Source: Lonsdalea populi (GTDB lineage Bacteria > Pseudomonadota > Gammaproteobacteria > Enterobacterales > Enterobacteriaceae). From it: a stretch of DNA of 64,000 bases. Positions 56,807 to 64,000 of this stretch are shown here, piece by piece (position 1 is the stretch's first letter; the number at the start of each line of letters is the position of its first letter). The position numbers were made by a program, and so were the translations under genes. Below the pieces are notes generated by a model. That model worked only from the letters and a program-made list of their open reading frames with translations. It was not told the DNA's origin and did no database searches. The stretch lies in contig NZ_CP065534.1 of the NCBI RefSeq assembly GCF_015999465.1, positions 1,674,001-1,738,000 on the forward strand. The letters are read 5' to 3'.

Positions 56807-58039
56807 TCAGGCATCCGGCGAGGAGACGTAATCGGGATTGGGCGCGTCGTCGTCCTGAATAATGGACTCAAAGCTGCGCAGACGTTTATAGATCGACAGT
56901 AGCTCCACAATCGTGGTCCAGGAGTTAATCAAATACTGGAACGAACTGCGGACCTGGTCGAACACGTTGTTGATCTGCGACATCAGGCCCAGCGTGAGCG
57001 CACCGGCCACGATGGAGGGCAGCAACACGACGATCCCGAAGACATTGTCCACCTGCAGATATAGTACGCGCGCAATGTTGAAGTAGGTGTAGTGGAAGTA
57101 CAGCCGGAAGTAGTTTTTTCGCACGTTGGTAAACAGCTCGCGCACGGTCGGCGGCGTGGCGCGCTCGGCATGATCCTCTCCGTAGACGAGTTCCTTACGG
57201 TAAGCCGCCTCCACGCGCTGGTTATTGAACTCCAGTCCCGGTAGTTTGATCCCGATAAAGGCCAGCAGCCCGGTGCCCGCCAGCGACCAGATCAGCGCGG
57301 CGATAAGGAGCGCATAGGGGATTTGGCCAAGGATCGGCACATCTCTGACGTGGACGGAAAGCGTGATCAGCACCGGCAGGAAGGCGATTAGCGTCATGAC
57401 CGACTGAATCAGATTGACGCCCAGACTCTCGACCGTGGATGCGAAGCGCATACTGTCTTCCTGGATACGCTGGGCGGCCCCTTCGACATGGCGCAGCCGA
57501 GGCCAGTGCGTCATGTAGTAGTCGTTCATCGCCATTCGCCAGCGAAAGACATAGTGGCTGACAAAAAACATATTCAGCACACCCACCACCACCGCACACA
57601 GCGCGATGCCGAGAAAGACCGACAGTTCGTGATAGAACGCGCCGATGGTGACGGCATGCGGGGTGCCGAGCGCTTTCTGAATCAGATCGTAGAAGGGCAC
57701 GTACCAGGCGTTGACCGCGACGCCGACTTCCACGGAGAAATATGTCACGAAGATAATCAAAGCCGAACCGAGAATGGACCAGCGCTGCCAGCGGTGCGGG
57801 CTGAATATGAACCAGCAGGCTGAGAACAGACCGACGGCGATCGCATAGTAGCCGTAAAACCACAGGAAGGCCGGGCTCCAGAAACGCGCGGCGCTGGTGG
57901 GTAGCGGCTGATCGGTCAGATTCAGCAGATTGGCCCCCAGAGGGCGCGCGAAAGCGTACCAGATGGCGATGCAGATCAGCGACCAGATCGCGGCGGAAGA
58001 GAAGAATAGTTTGGGATGAGGAAAAAACGATTTGAACAT
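56807..58039 (-). CDS. sbmA: Peptide antibiotic transporter SbmA
   Basis: A proton-driven inner-membrane importer (SbmA/BacA family) that takes up microcins, bleomycin and proline-rich antimicrobial peptides. The ATG at 58039 starts [20 protein letters not shown], as in E. coli; 410 residues. Conserved segments include [33 protein letters not shown] [18 protein letters not shown], and [20 protein letters not shown]. It stands beside the secretion cluster and, with the sap genes, is a second peptide-handling system in this window. Confidence 0.94.
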   Translation of the reverse strand: MFKSFFPHPKLFFSSAAIWSLICIAIWYAFARPLGANLLNLTDQPLPTSAARFWSPAFLWFYGYYAIAVGLFSACWFIFSPHRWQRWSILGSALIIFVTYFSVEVGVAVNAWYVPFYDLIQKALGTPHAVTIGAFYHELSVFLGIALCAVVVGVLNMFFVSHYVFRWRMAMNDYYMTHWPRLRHVEGAAQRIQEDSMRFASTVESLGVNLIQSVMTLIAFLPVLITLSVHVRDVPILGQIPYALLIAALIWSLAGTGLLAFIGIKLPGLEFNNQRVEAAYRKELVYGEDHAERATPPTVRELFTNVRKNYFRLYFHYTYFNIARVLYLQVDNVFGIVVLLPSIVAGALTLGLMSQINNVFDQVRSSFQYLINSWTTIVELLSIYKRLRSFESIIQDDDAPNPDYVSSPDA

Positions 58040-58284
58040 AGAGTATGTTTTACCTGTTAAACGCCGATGCACAGAGTCGCCTGCCTGCCGAACAGACCGC
58101 GGCGGTCGTTGCCGGGCGTGCGATTCTGCGCTGAGTTCAATGGATTACCATGCTTTGAGTAATACCAGATAGCTAACGGATGTGCAGGATTATATTGAAA
58201 CTATTTCTAAATTTTTACTGAATCGAGAGGCGTTGACCACCCGTATGGCAGGTCCAGCCATACTGGTTCTTTTGGGGGCAAGAG

Positions 58285-59382
58285 TCATATAACGCGCTCG
58301 CTGTCCATCTCGGTCACCTCCGCTTTGCGCGTGGTGTCCTGCTCCAACTGCCGCAGCACCCGGTAGACCTGAGCGACGGCCTGCAGGGTATCTCGCGGAA
58401 TGTAACGGCCTTCCGGCTGACGGTAGAGCGTGCGGGCAAGCCAGACGAAGCGGATCACCGGGATCTCGGCCCGATGCGCGCGGGCGATGAGCTGGCGTGC
58501 CTCCTCATCTTCTCCTTTGCACAGGATGCGCGGCAGCGGGGTTTGTCCCGGACGGTAAAACAGCGCCACCGCGTAGTGGGTAGGGTTGACCAGCAGTAAG
58601 TCGGCATTTTCCACCTTGCCGGCCGGGCGCAGTTTGGCGGGTGCATTGAGGATGTCGCGCGCCATCGACTTGCGCTGTCCTTTCATATGCGGATCGCCCT
58701 CGGAATCCTTGTGTTCGTTGCGAAGATCTTCACGACTCATCCTTTGCTGTTTCATAAAAAAGTATTTCTGTAGTCCAAAGTCGAGCACGGCCAGGACAAG
58801 CAGGGCCGCCAGCGTCGTGCGCGCCACGCGCTGGAGCACCGCCGCAACGCCGTGCCAGAAACCGTCCAGGTTGCCGTAAGCCAGCTCAGCCAACCATTCC
58901 AGCTGCGGAATCATCACGCGGTAGAAAATAAAGCCGATGGTGACGGTCTTCAATATGTTGGTCAGCATCTCCGTCAGCTTGCGCATAGAAAACATCTGCT
59001 TGATCTGATTGACGGGATTAAGCCGGTTAAAATCCAGTTTAAGCGCCTCGGGGGCAAATAACGGGCCGTATTGGAGCCAGGCGCCGACAATTCGCATCAG
59101 TATGGCGACCGCGACGGTCAGCAGACATAGCGTCGCCAGCAGACTCAGCGCCTCGCCGACGATCTCGTTGACCGCATGTCCAAACGGATCGGTTAGCCGT
59201 TTGAGCGGCAGTTGCATCAGCATTTCGAGCTTTTCCATGCCGTTGTTGACCAGTGCCAGGATCATTTCCAGCAGCGCGGCGCTGATCAGCAGTTTGGGGA
59301 TGTCCTGACTTTGGCCGACTTCGCCTTTGCGCCGCGCATCCCGTAGCTTTTTCGGGGTCGGTTTTTCAGTTTTTTCGCTCAT
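58285..59382 (-). CDS. hrcU: Type III secretion export-gate protein SctU (HrcU)
   Basis: Switch protein of the export apparatus, 365 residues. It has four N-terminal membrane helices (about 30-205) and a cytoplasmic domain with the self-cleavage motif NPTH at 266-269 (LLLVNPTHYAVALFYR). The start EKTEKPTPKKLRDARRKGEV is typical. The sequence around the cleavage site and the end RDTLQAVAQVYRVLRQLEQD resemble HrcU of Erwinia-type Hrp systems more than Ysc, Ssa or Spa homologues, so I assign Hrp1 with moderate certainty. Last gene of the operon. Confidence 0.9.
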   Translation of the reverse strand: MSEKTEKPTPKKLRDARRKGEVGQSQDIPKLLISAALLEMILALVNNGMEKLEMLMQLPLKRLTDPFGHAVNEIVGEALSLLATLCLLTVAVAILMRIVGAWLQYGPLFAPEALKLDFNRLNPVNQIKQMFSMRKLTEMLTNILKTVTIGFIFYRVMIPQLEWLAELAYGNLDGFWHGVAAVLQRVARTTLAALLVLAVLDFGLQKYFFMKQQRMSREDLRNEHKDSEGDPHMKGQRKSMARDILNAPAKLRPAGKVENADLLLVNPTHYAVALFYRPGQTPLPRILCKGEDEEARQLIARAHRAEIPVIRFVWLARTLYRQPEGRYIPRDTLQAVAQVYRVLRQLEQDTTRKAEVTEMDSERVI

Positions 59383-59403
59383 GCGTCAGCCTCGGCGAGT
59401 CCG

Positions 59404-60210
59404 TCAGGAGAACGTGGGGAAAAATTGCGGCAAAACGTGTTTCAGGTCCGGCAGCGCCTGAATCCGCCCCTCTGCAAGATATTGCAAAATCGGCAGATAC
59501 ACGATGAAGAACGCTATCCCGGCCAGACATTTGGCGGGCACGGACAGCACATAGACCTGCAGTTGCGGGCTATACAGGCTCAGCAAGGCAATGCTGAACT
59601 CCAGCAGTAGCAGCAGCGCCACCAGCGGCCCGGCGAAAATCACCAGATGCGTGAAGGTGTCGGCCAGCAGGGTGAGATAGGCGTGGAAGCCGGTTTCGCG
59701 AAGCGGCGGCAGCCAGACCAGCGCGGGCCACAGGCGATAGCTGTCCCAGAGCAGCTGCGTCAATCCGGAGAGTCCCAGCGTCAGCAACAGCATTAACGTC
59801 AACAGCTGCTTCATCATATGGCCGAGGGGTGTGGCGTCGCTGCCGAGCGCGGGGTTGAGCTGTCCGCCGATCAAGGCGCCGCGCTGGTTGTCGAATAACG
59901 CGCCCACGGATTCAAACAGCCAGAAAGGCATCGCCAGGATGCAGCCCAACAGCAGCCCGACTACCAGCTCCTTGAGCAACAAGCCCGGCAACAGCGGCCA
60001 ATTGAGCGTCGTGTCCTGCATCTGCTGTTGGATGGCGGCGGCCGGCACCAGTGCCAATGCCAGCACGATGGCATTTCTGAGCAGGCCTTTCACCAACGTG
60101 AACGAAAATAGCGACACCAGAAACAGGCAGGGATAGAGTCTGGCCATACCGAGCGTCAGAGCAAAAATGAAGTCATACAGGCGTTCGAGAGTATCGAGGG
60201 TCAGCATCAT
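59404..60210 (-). CDS. hrcT: Type III secretion export-gate protein SctT (HrcT)
   Basis: 268 residues, a six-to-eight-helix inner-membrane component that forms the gate pore with SctR and SctS. Hydrophobic segments include LGMARLYPCLFLVSLFSFTL and LLGCILAMPFWLFESVGALF; the family stretch DNQRGALIGGQLNPALGSDA is present. It follows sctS by 4 bases and precedes sctU by 21. Confidence 0.9.
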   Translation of the reverse strand: MMLTLDTLERLYDFIFALTLGMARLYPCLFLVSLFSFTLVKGLLRNAIVLALALVPAAAIQQQMQDTTLNWPLLPGLLLKELVVGLLLGCILAMPFWLFESVGALFDNQRGALIGGQLNPALGSDATPLGHMMKQLLTLMLLLTLGLSGLTQLLWDSYRLWPALVWLPPLRETGFHAYLTLLADTFTHLVIFAGPLVALLLLLEFSIALLSLYSPQLQVYVLSVPAKCLAGIAFFIVYLPILQYLAEGRIQALPDLKHVLPQFFPTFS

Positions 60211-60214
60211 GGCC

Positions 60215-60475
60215 TCATGCGCGAGTCTGTTCGATCATATTGAAAGCCAGCAGGGTCAGTTGGATCAACTCTAGGCCGATCCAGCGACCGGTTATTGCCA
60301 GCACCAGACCGACCGCCACCAGCTTGATGGCGAAAGGAAGCGTCTGATCCTGTAGCTGCATGACGGCCTGCAGCAGCGAAATCAGGATGCCCACGAGCAC
60401 GGCGACGACCAGTGGCGGCGCGGACAGCATCACAACCAGCACCATAGCCTGTCGAAACAAATTCAAAATCTCCAC
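60215..60475 (-). CDS. hrcS: Type III secretion export-gate protein SctS (HrcS)
   Basis: 86 residues with two membrane hairpin helices, LVVMLSAPPLVVAVLVGILI and IKLVAVGLVLAITGRWIGLE. The loop SLLQAVMQLQDQTLPF is the family hallmark shared with flagellar FliQ. Lies between sctR and sctT. Confidence 0.92.
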   Translation of the reverse strand: MEILNLFRQAMVLVVMLSAPPLVVAVLVGILISLLQAVMQLQDQTLPFAIKLVAVGLVLAITGRWIGLELIQLTLLAFNMIEQTRA

Positions 60476-60482
60476 GTTCGCC

Positions 60483-61136
60483 TCACAGGTAGCTATAAAA
60501 CAGGCCGTCGAGCAGTCGGGTCCAACCGCTGACCAGCACGAACAGCAGCAGTTTGAGCGGCAGCGACAGCGTCGTCGGCGCGACCATCTGCATCCCCAAC
60601 GCCAGCAACACGTTAGAGACGATCAGGTCGATGACGATAAAAGGGATGTAAATCAGAAAGCCGATTTTGAATCCCGCCTGTAGCTCGGAGAGCACAAAGG
60701 CGGGGATCACCAGCAAAATATTGTCCGGCGTCACTTTGTCGGACATGGCGGCGGGCCACATGCGAATGCTGTTCTCATGCAGGTGGGTGAGAATGTCCGG
60801 GTCGGTATTGCGGGACATGAACTTCTGCAACGGTTCGATGCCACGCGTCGCGGTGGTTTCCAGCGTGCCGAGATCGCTCATATCCAGCGGCGTATCCTGA
60901 AAGCGTTGTTTGATATCGCCGAAGACCGGCGCCATGACGAACAGGGTAGCGGCAAGCGCGATGCCGTACAGCGCCATATTCGGCGGCACCTGCTGGACCC
61001 CGATGGCGTTACGAGTAATCAACAACACGGTGGCGATTTTCAAAAAACAGGTACAAACCACCATCATTAACGGAATGAGCGACAGCGCCCCCAACATCAG
61101 GGCAAACATCACCGGATCGAACGCGCCCGACGTCAT
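60483..61136 (-). CDS. hrcR: Type III secretion export-gate protein SctR (HrcR)
   Basis: 217 residues from the ATG at 61136, which overlaps the sctQ stop (ATGA); the longer frame to 61301 lies inside sctQ and is rejected. FliP-like core: [60 protein letters not shown], and [16 protein letters not shown] [20 protein letters not shown]. Principal subunit of the export gate. Confidence 0.94.
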   Translation of the reverse strand: MTSGAFDPVMFALMLGALSLIPLMMVVCTCFLKIATVLLITRNAIGVQQVPPNMALYGIALAATLFVMAPVFGDIKQRFQDTPLDMSDLGTLETTATRGIEPLQKFMSRNTDPDILTHLHENSIRMWPAAMSDKVTPDNILLVIPAFVLSELQAGFKIGFLIYIPFIVIDLIVSNVLLALGMQMVAPTTLSLPLKLLLFVLVSGWTRLLDGLFYSYL

Positions 61137-62206
61137 GACATGGGCTCCCGATCCGGCTGCAATGCACCGAGCCGTTGGGTGATTTGCAGGCCCAGACGTC
61201 CCGCCACGTCCACCAGTTCGCCCCGGGCCAGCGGAACCTCGCCGTGATACAGCATCGCTTCGCCCGGCAGCGCCTGCTGGACCGGAACAACGCTGCCGCA
61301 CGACAACTGCTGCAACGCCTGAAGCGTCAGAGAAAGGTGCCCGCAGCGGACCGTCAGGGTCAGAGGCAGCGCGGGCAGCGGCGTGTCATGAGACGTTGCG
61401 GTCGTCGTTATCTCGTCGACAAAGGGCATTTCATGCGTGGGTGAGGCATCAAAAGCGTTATTCACCGGACACTCCTCCTGTTCAGCGATAAGAAAATGGG
61501 TCGGCGTCAGGCCGTTCCATTGCAACTGGCCCTGAAACCGTCGCCCCCCAAGCGAAACAAAGCCATCGCCTTGCGGGGAGAAACTGCAAGTAGGTGGGTA
61601 AATCAGGTCGCCTGGTTCCAACGCGTTAATCTGCTTTGGTGACAATGTCACATTGGCCAGCGTCAACGGCACGGAGATCGGCAGCGTCGGCGGCAAGGGC
61701 GGCGTGTAGGAGAACCAGCCCGGCTGACGAAGTAATGGCAGCAGTTCGCCAGCGCTGATGCGCAGCAGACTCCGGGCGCGTCGCGCCTCGACCTGAACGT
61801 CCAGCCACAGTGGAATGGCCTCTTTGGCGATGTTGTCGTTGACCGGTGTCAGCGGCCCCAGCAGCGTATACAACTGCGGGCTGAGGCCATCATTAAACAG
61901 CGTCCAGAACCACTCGGCCGCCGTCGGGTCTTCTTCCTGTGTCGGCAGCAGCGCCGGGCAGTCGGACATCAGCGACAGCACCGTCGCGGGATCGCTGAGC
62001 GAGAAGCGACCCGCCGTGCTTTGCCACGCGTGCGCGGGAGTGGCCGGTTCCTGGAGCGACGCCAGCGCCAAATGCAGCTCACCTCGGCGACCGTCGTCAA
62101 AGCGGAAAGCGAAACGGCAGCCTTCCGCCAACTGTTGAGACAGCTGAGCCTGCAACGGCGTAAGCGTCCGCAGCCTGAGGGGGGCTGGCGGCATCAAGGT
62201 TTTCAT
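61133..62206 (-). CDS. hrcQ: Type III secretion cytoplasmic-ring protein SctQ (HrcQ)
   Basis: 357 residues, building block of the cytoplasmic sorting platform. The C-terminal SpoA domain (about 280-350) reads [20 protein letters not shown] and [20 protein letters not shown], ending [10 protein letters not shown]. It is a single full-length gene, unlike the split hrcQA/hrcQB of Pseudomonas syringae. The start overlaps the sctP stop. Confidence 0.88.
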   Translation of the reverse strand: MKTLMPPAPLRLRTLTPLQAQLSQQLAEGCRFAFRFDDGRRGELHLALASLQEPATPAHAWQSTAGRFSLSDPATVLSLMSDCPALLPTQEEDPTAAEWFWTLFNDGLSPQLYTLLGPLTPVNDNIAKEAIPLWLDVQVEARRARSLLRISAGELLPLLRQPGWFSYTPPLPPTLPISVPLTLANVTLSPKQINALEPGDLIYPPTCSFSPQGDGFVSLGGRRFQGQLQWNGLTPTHFLIAEQEECPVNNAFDASPTHEMPFVDEITTTATSHDTPLPALPLTLTVRCGHLSLTLQALQQLSCGSVVPVQQALPGEAMLYHGEVPLARGELVDVAGRLGLQITQRLGALQPDREPMS

Positions 62207-62742
62207 GGCTCCTCCTGGACTTCAAATCCAAGCCGGATCGGGCACCCGAGCGCCGAAGACAGCGCCCGTCGGCAGCTTTCTCGCTGGCGGAGAACTTGCT
62301 GACAGGGAGAACGCTGGAATCGCAACATCACTTCCCAGCCGATGGGCTGCAACGTACTCATCCTGACATCGATGCCGCCGAGCTGAGGCAGCTGCAGGCT
62401 AAAAGAGAACGGTCCGTGGGAGGCGAGATCGTTGCGGGCGGCCAGCTCAGCGTGCAGTGCCGTGGTGAGTGACATTGTCACGTTTTCGGCGGATAAGGCG
62501 GATAAATAAGGCGTTGAACCCGCCGATGTAAGGTCGGCATGTACGGCGGTCGCCCCGGGCGTGTAAAAGTTTAAAGGGGGTGAAGCCAGCAGAAGTTCGA
62601 AGTCCGGGGGACGGTCCGTCGCATCATCGCCGAAATGGGCGGCGGATCCACGCGAGCGCGGCAATGTCTTCTCTGCCGGGGGCGTTAGAGCCTGGCGCGA
62701 TGCGGATGAAGAGGTGGCTGGCGGGAGATAGGGGCTCATCAT
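62203..62742 (-). CDS. hrpP: Type III secretion needle-length/switch protein SctP (HrpP-like)
   Basis: 179 residues, low complexity at the start (PATSSSASRQALTPPAEKTL), then a C-terminal part (LQLPQLGGIDVRMSTLQPIG, RQRESCRRALSSALGCPIRL) consistent with the substrate-switch domain of SctP proteins. Identification rests mainly on position between sctO and sctQ. Its ATG overlaps the sctO stop; a second ATG follows at once. Confidence 0.75.
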   Translation of the reverse strand: MMSPYLPPATSSSASRQALTPPAEKTLPRSRGSAAHFGDDATDRPPDFELLLASPPLNFYTPGATAVHADLTSAGSTPYLSALSAENVTMSLTTALHAELAARNDLASHGPFSFSLQLPQLGGIDVRMSTLQPIGWEVMLRFQRSPCQQVLRQRESCRRALSSALGCPIRLGFEVQEEP

Positions 62743-63152
62743 GGCTCCTGATTCAGTGTCAGTAAAAATTCCAGTTTTTCGACGGCTTTTTGGCGCTGGC
62801 GCAGCAGCGCACGCCTGTCGGCGACCTGCCGCTGCTGCTGCTGGCAGCGCGCCTCGCCGTCTTCACCGCGCTGTTGCTGCTGTCGCAGACGGCCGATCTG
62901 TCTCTGCGTGCGCTCACGCTGCTGTTGCAAACTGTCCAGCGACTGAGCCTGTTCCTGCAGGCGCCGGCGGAAGTCCTCTTGCTCTTGCCGATATTGTTCC
63001 TGCTGTGTCTCTTTTTCCTGCCAGAGCTTTTTGAGCGCCGTTTCCTGCTGCGTCAGCGTCTGCGTAGCTTCCCGCAGCTGTGATTCGGCGCGGCGCAGAC
63101 GTTGACGACGGATAGGCAGCAGCAATTGAAGCGTGGCGTTCAGTGAAGACAT
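62739..63152 (-). CDS. hrpO: Type III secretion stalk protein SctO (HrpO-like)
   Basis: 137 residues, nearly all coiled coil and very rich in Gln, Glu and Arg (RRQRLRRAESQLREATQTLT, REDFRRRLQ-type EDFRRRLQEQAQSLDSLQQQ). This is the expected form of the FliJ-like stalk that sits in the SctN ATPase ring. Placement directly after sctN supports the call. Confidence 0.82.
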   Translation of the reverse strand: MSSLNATLQLLLPIRRQRLRRAESQLREATQTLTQQETALKKLWQEKETQQEQYRQEQEDFRRRLQEQAQSLDSLQQQRERTQRQIGRLRQQQQRGEDGEARCQQQQRQVADRRALLRQRQKAVEKLEFLLTLNQEP

Positions 63153-63182
63153 GGCGCGCCTCCGGCCGTCAGAGATAGCGCA

Positions 63183-64000
63183 TCAGACGTTGGCATAGCG
63201 GCTGACCTCGTTAAGTCGAGCGGTAATCTCCGCGAAGGTTTGCGGTTCGCGCATCGGCTGTTGCAGGAAGGCGTTGATTTCCTCATGAGCGGTGACCGCC
63301 GCATCCGTCAGAGCATCGTGTCCCGACTGGTATTCGCCAAGCCGGATCAGCATGTCCACCTGTTGATAGGCGGCCATCAGCCGTCGCAGCGCACCGGCGT
63401 CTTTGAGGTGCGCCGCGCTGGCAACGCTGCTCATGGTGCGGCTCAGGCTCATCAACACATCGATTGCCGGATAGTGGTTACGCTCCGCCAGCCGTCGCGA
63501 CAGCACGATGTGGCCGTCAATCAGTGATCTCACCTCGTCCGCCACCGGATCGTTCATTGAGTCCTGTTCGATCAGCACCGAGTACAGCGCGGTGATCGCG
63601 CCCTGACGGGTTTGTCCGGCGCGCTCGACCAGCCGCGGCAGCAGGGTATAAACCGATGGCGGCAGGCCGCCGCGTCCCTGAGGCTCGCCGAGCGCCAGCC
63701 CGATTTCACGCTGGGCGCGGGCAAAGCGGGTCAGCGAGTCGACGATGAGCAGCACCTGTTTGCCTTCGGCCCGGAAGGCTTCCGCAATGGCGGTGGCCGT
63801 GAAGGCGGCGCGAGCCCGTTCCATGCTGCTGCGATCGGAGGTCGAACACACCAGCACGGTGCGTCGGCGCAGTGCGTCGTCCAGTTCGTGATCAAGAAAT
63901 TCGCGCAGTTCGCGGCCGCGCTCGCCGATCAGTCCGAAGACAATGGCGTCGCAGGGCGTGTTGCGGGCCAGCTCTGCCAGCAGCGTGGTTTTACCGCAGC
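63183..64000 (-). CDS. hrcN: Type III secretion ATPase SctN (HrcN), 5' part outside the window
   Basis: Hexameric ATPase that unfolds and feeds substrates into the export gate. The visible 272 residues begin within the P-loop (CGKTTLLAEL, lacking the first glycines) and run to the normal C-terminus LNEVSRYANV. Walker B is VLLIVDSLTRFARAQREI; the catalytic Glu is in VFGLIGERGREL. SVYTLLPRLVERAGQTRQGA is the type III/flagellar ATPase signature. First visible gene of the hrcN-hrpO-hrpP-hrcQRSTU transcript, 30 bp before hrpO. Confidence 0.93.
   Translation of the reverse strand, partial: CGKTTLLAELARNTPCDAIVFGLIGERGRELREFLDHELDDALRRRTVLVCSTSDRSSMERARAAFTATAIAEAFRAEGKQVLLIVDSLTRFARAQREIGLALGEPQGRGGLPPSVYTLLPRLVERAGQTRQGAITALYSVLIEQDSMNDPVADEVRSLIDGHIVLSRRLAERNHYPAIDVLMSLSRTMSSVASAAHLKDAGALRRLMAAYQQVDMLIRLGEYQSGHDALTDAAVTAHEEINAFLQQPMREPQTFAEITARLNEVSRYANV

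Overview
The window looks like chromosome of a plant-associated member of the Enterobacterales, most likely Pectobacteriaceae (Dickeya, Brenneria or Lonsdalea type). Gene order follows the fabI-sap-psp-tyrR-tpx and zntB-ttcA-ldhA-hrpA region of Escherichia coli, protein identities are high to enterobacterial families, base composition is moderately GC-rich, and a type III secretion cluster of apparent Hrp1 type enters from the right edge. The genus is an inference.

Layout, left to right. 1-9.3 kb: the end of a LysR-type regulator, fabI, the sapABCDF peptide importer, and the phage-shock genes pspF / pspABC with a sigma-54 promoter. 9.4-14.9 kb: ycjX-ycjF, a CynX/NimT-type transporter and tyrR. 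15.0-17.2 kb: a GNAT gene, then a decayed MmyB-type regulator and a decayed drug-efflux transporter facing away from it. 17.2-22.1 kb: tpx, an mppA copy interrupted by one in-frame TGA, zntB, the anaerobic small RNA fnrS with its FNR box, and ttcA. 22.3-31.6 kb: a YdbJ-like lipoprotein, ldhA, ydbH-ynbE, azoR and hrpA. 31.7-36.8 kb: EcsC-family and monooxygenase-like genes, then an acid/envelope stress group in which rstA-rstB, asr, a 27-residue ydgU and ydgD all point the same way. 37-44.3 kb: dauA, chaA, chaC, a DUF481 protein and an acyltransferase. 44.7-46.6 kb: a GlsB/YeaQ membrane protein and an iron-dependent alcohol dehydrogenase.

46.8-56.0 kb is a complete GABA-type catabolic module: a PotA-like ATPase and a MocR regulator on one strand, and gabT, gabD, a binding protein and two permeases on the other. 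Both halves of the transporter have good sigma-54 promoter matches, and one has an NtrC-like palindrome upstream, so nitrogen control is a reasonable inference. 56.1-58.0 kb holds a DUF4177/YidD-like gene pair and sbmA. From 58.3 kb to the right edge lies sctU-T-S-R-Q-P-O-N (hrcU to hrcN), one tightly coupled operon cut inside the ATPase P-loop.

Compared with E. coli as I remember it, several genes are missing from otherwise conserved neighbourhoods (pspD/E, dbpA, hslJ, ydbL, chaB). Together with three broken genes this suggests modest reduction. I found no tRNA, rRNA, insertion sequence, prophage or CRISPR array. I do not see a clearly undescribed system. The most interesting signals are regulatory (sigma-54/NtrC sites, a perfect 10+10 inverted repeat before chaA, paired hairpins before chaC) and the compact rst-asr cluster.
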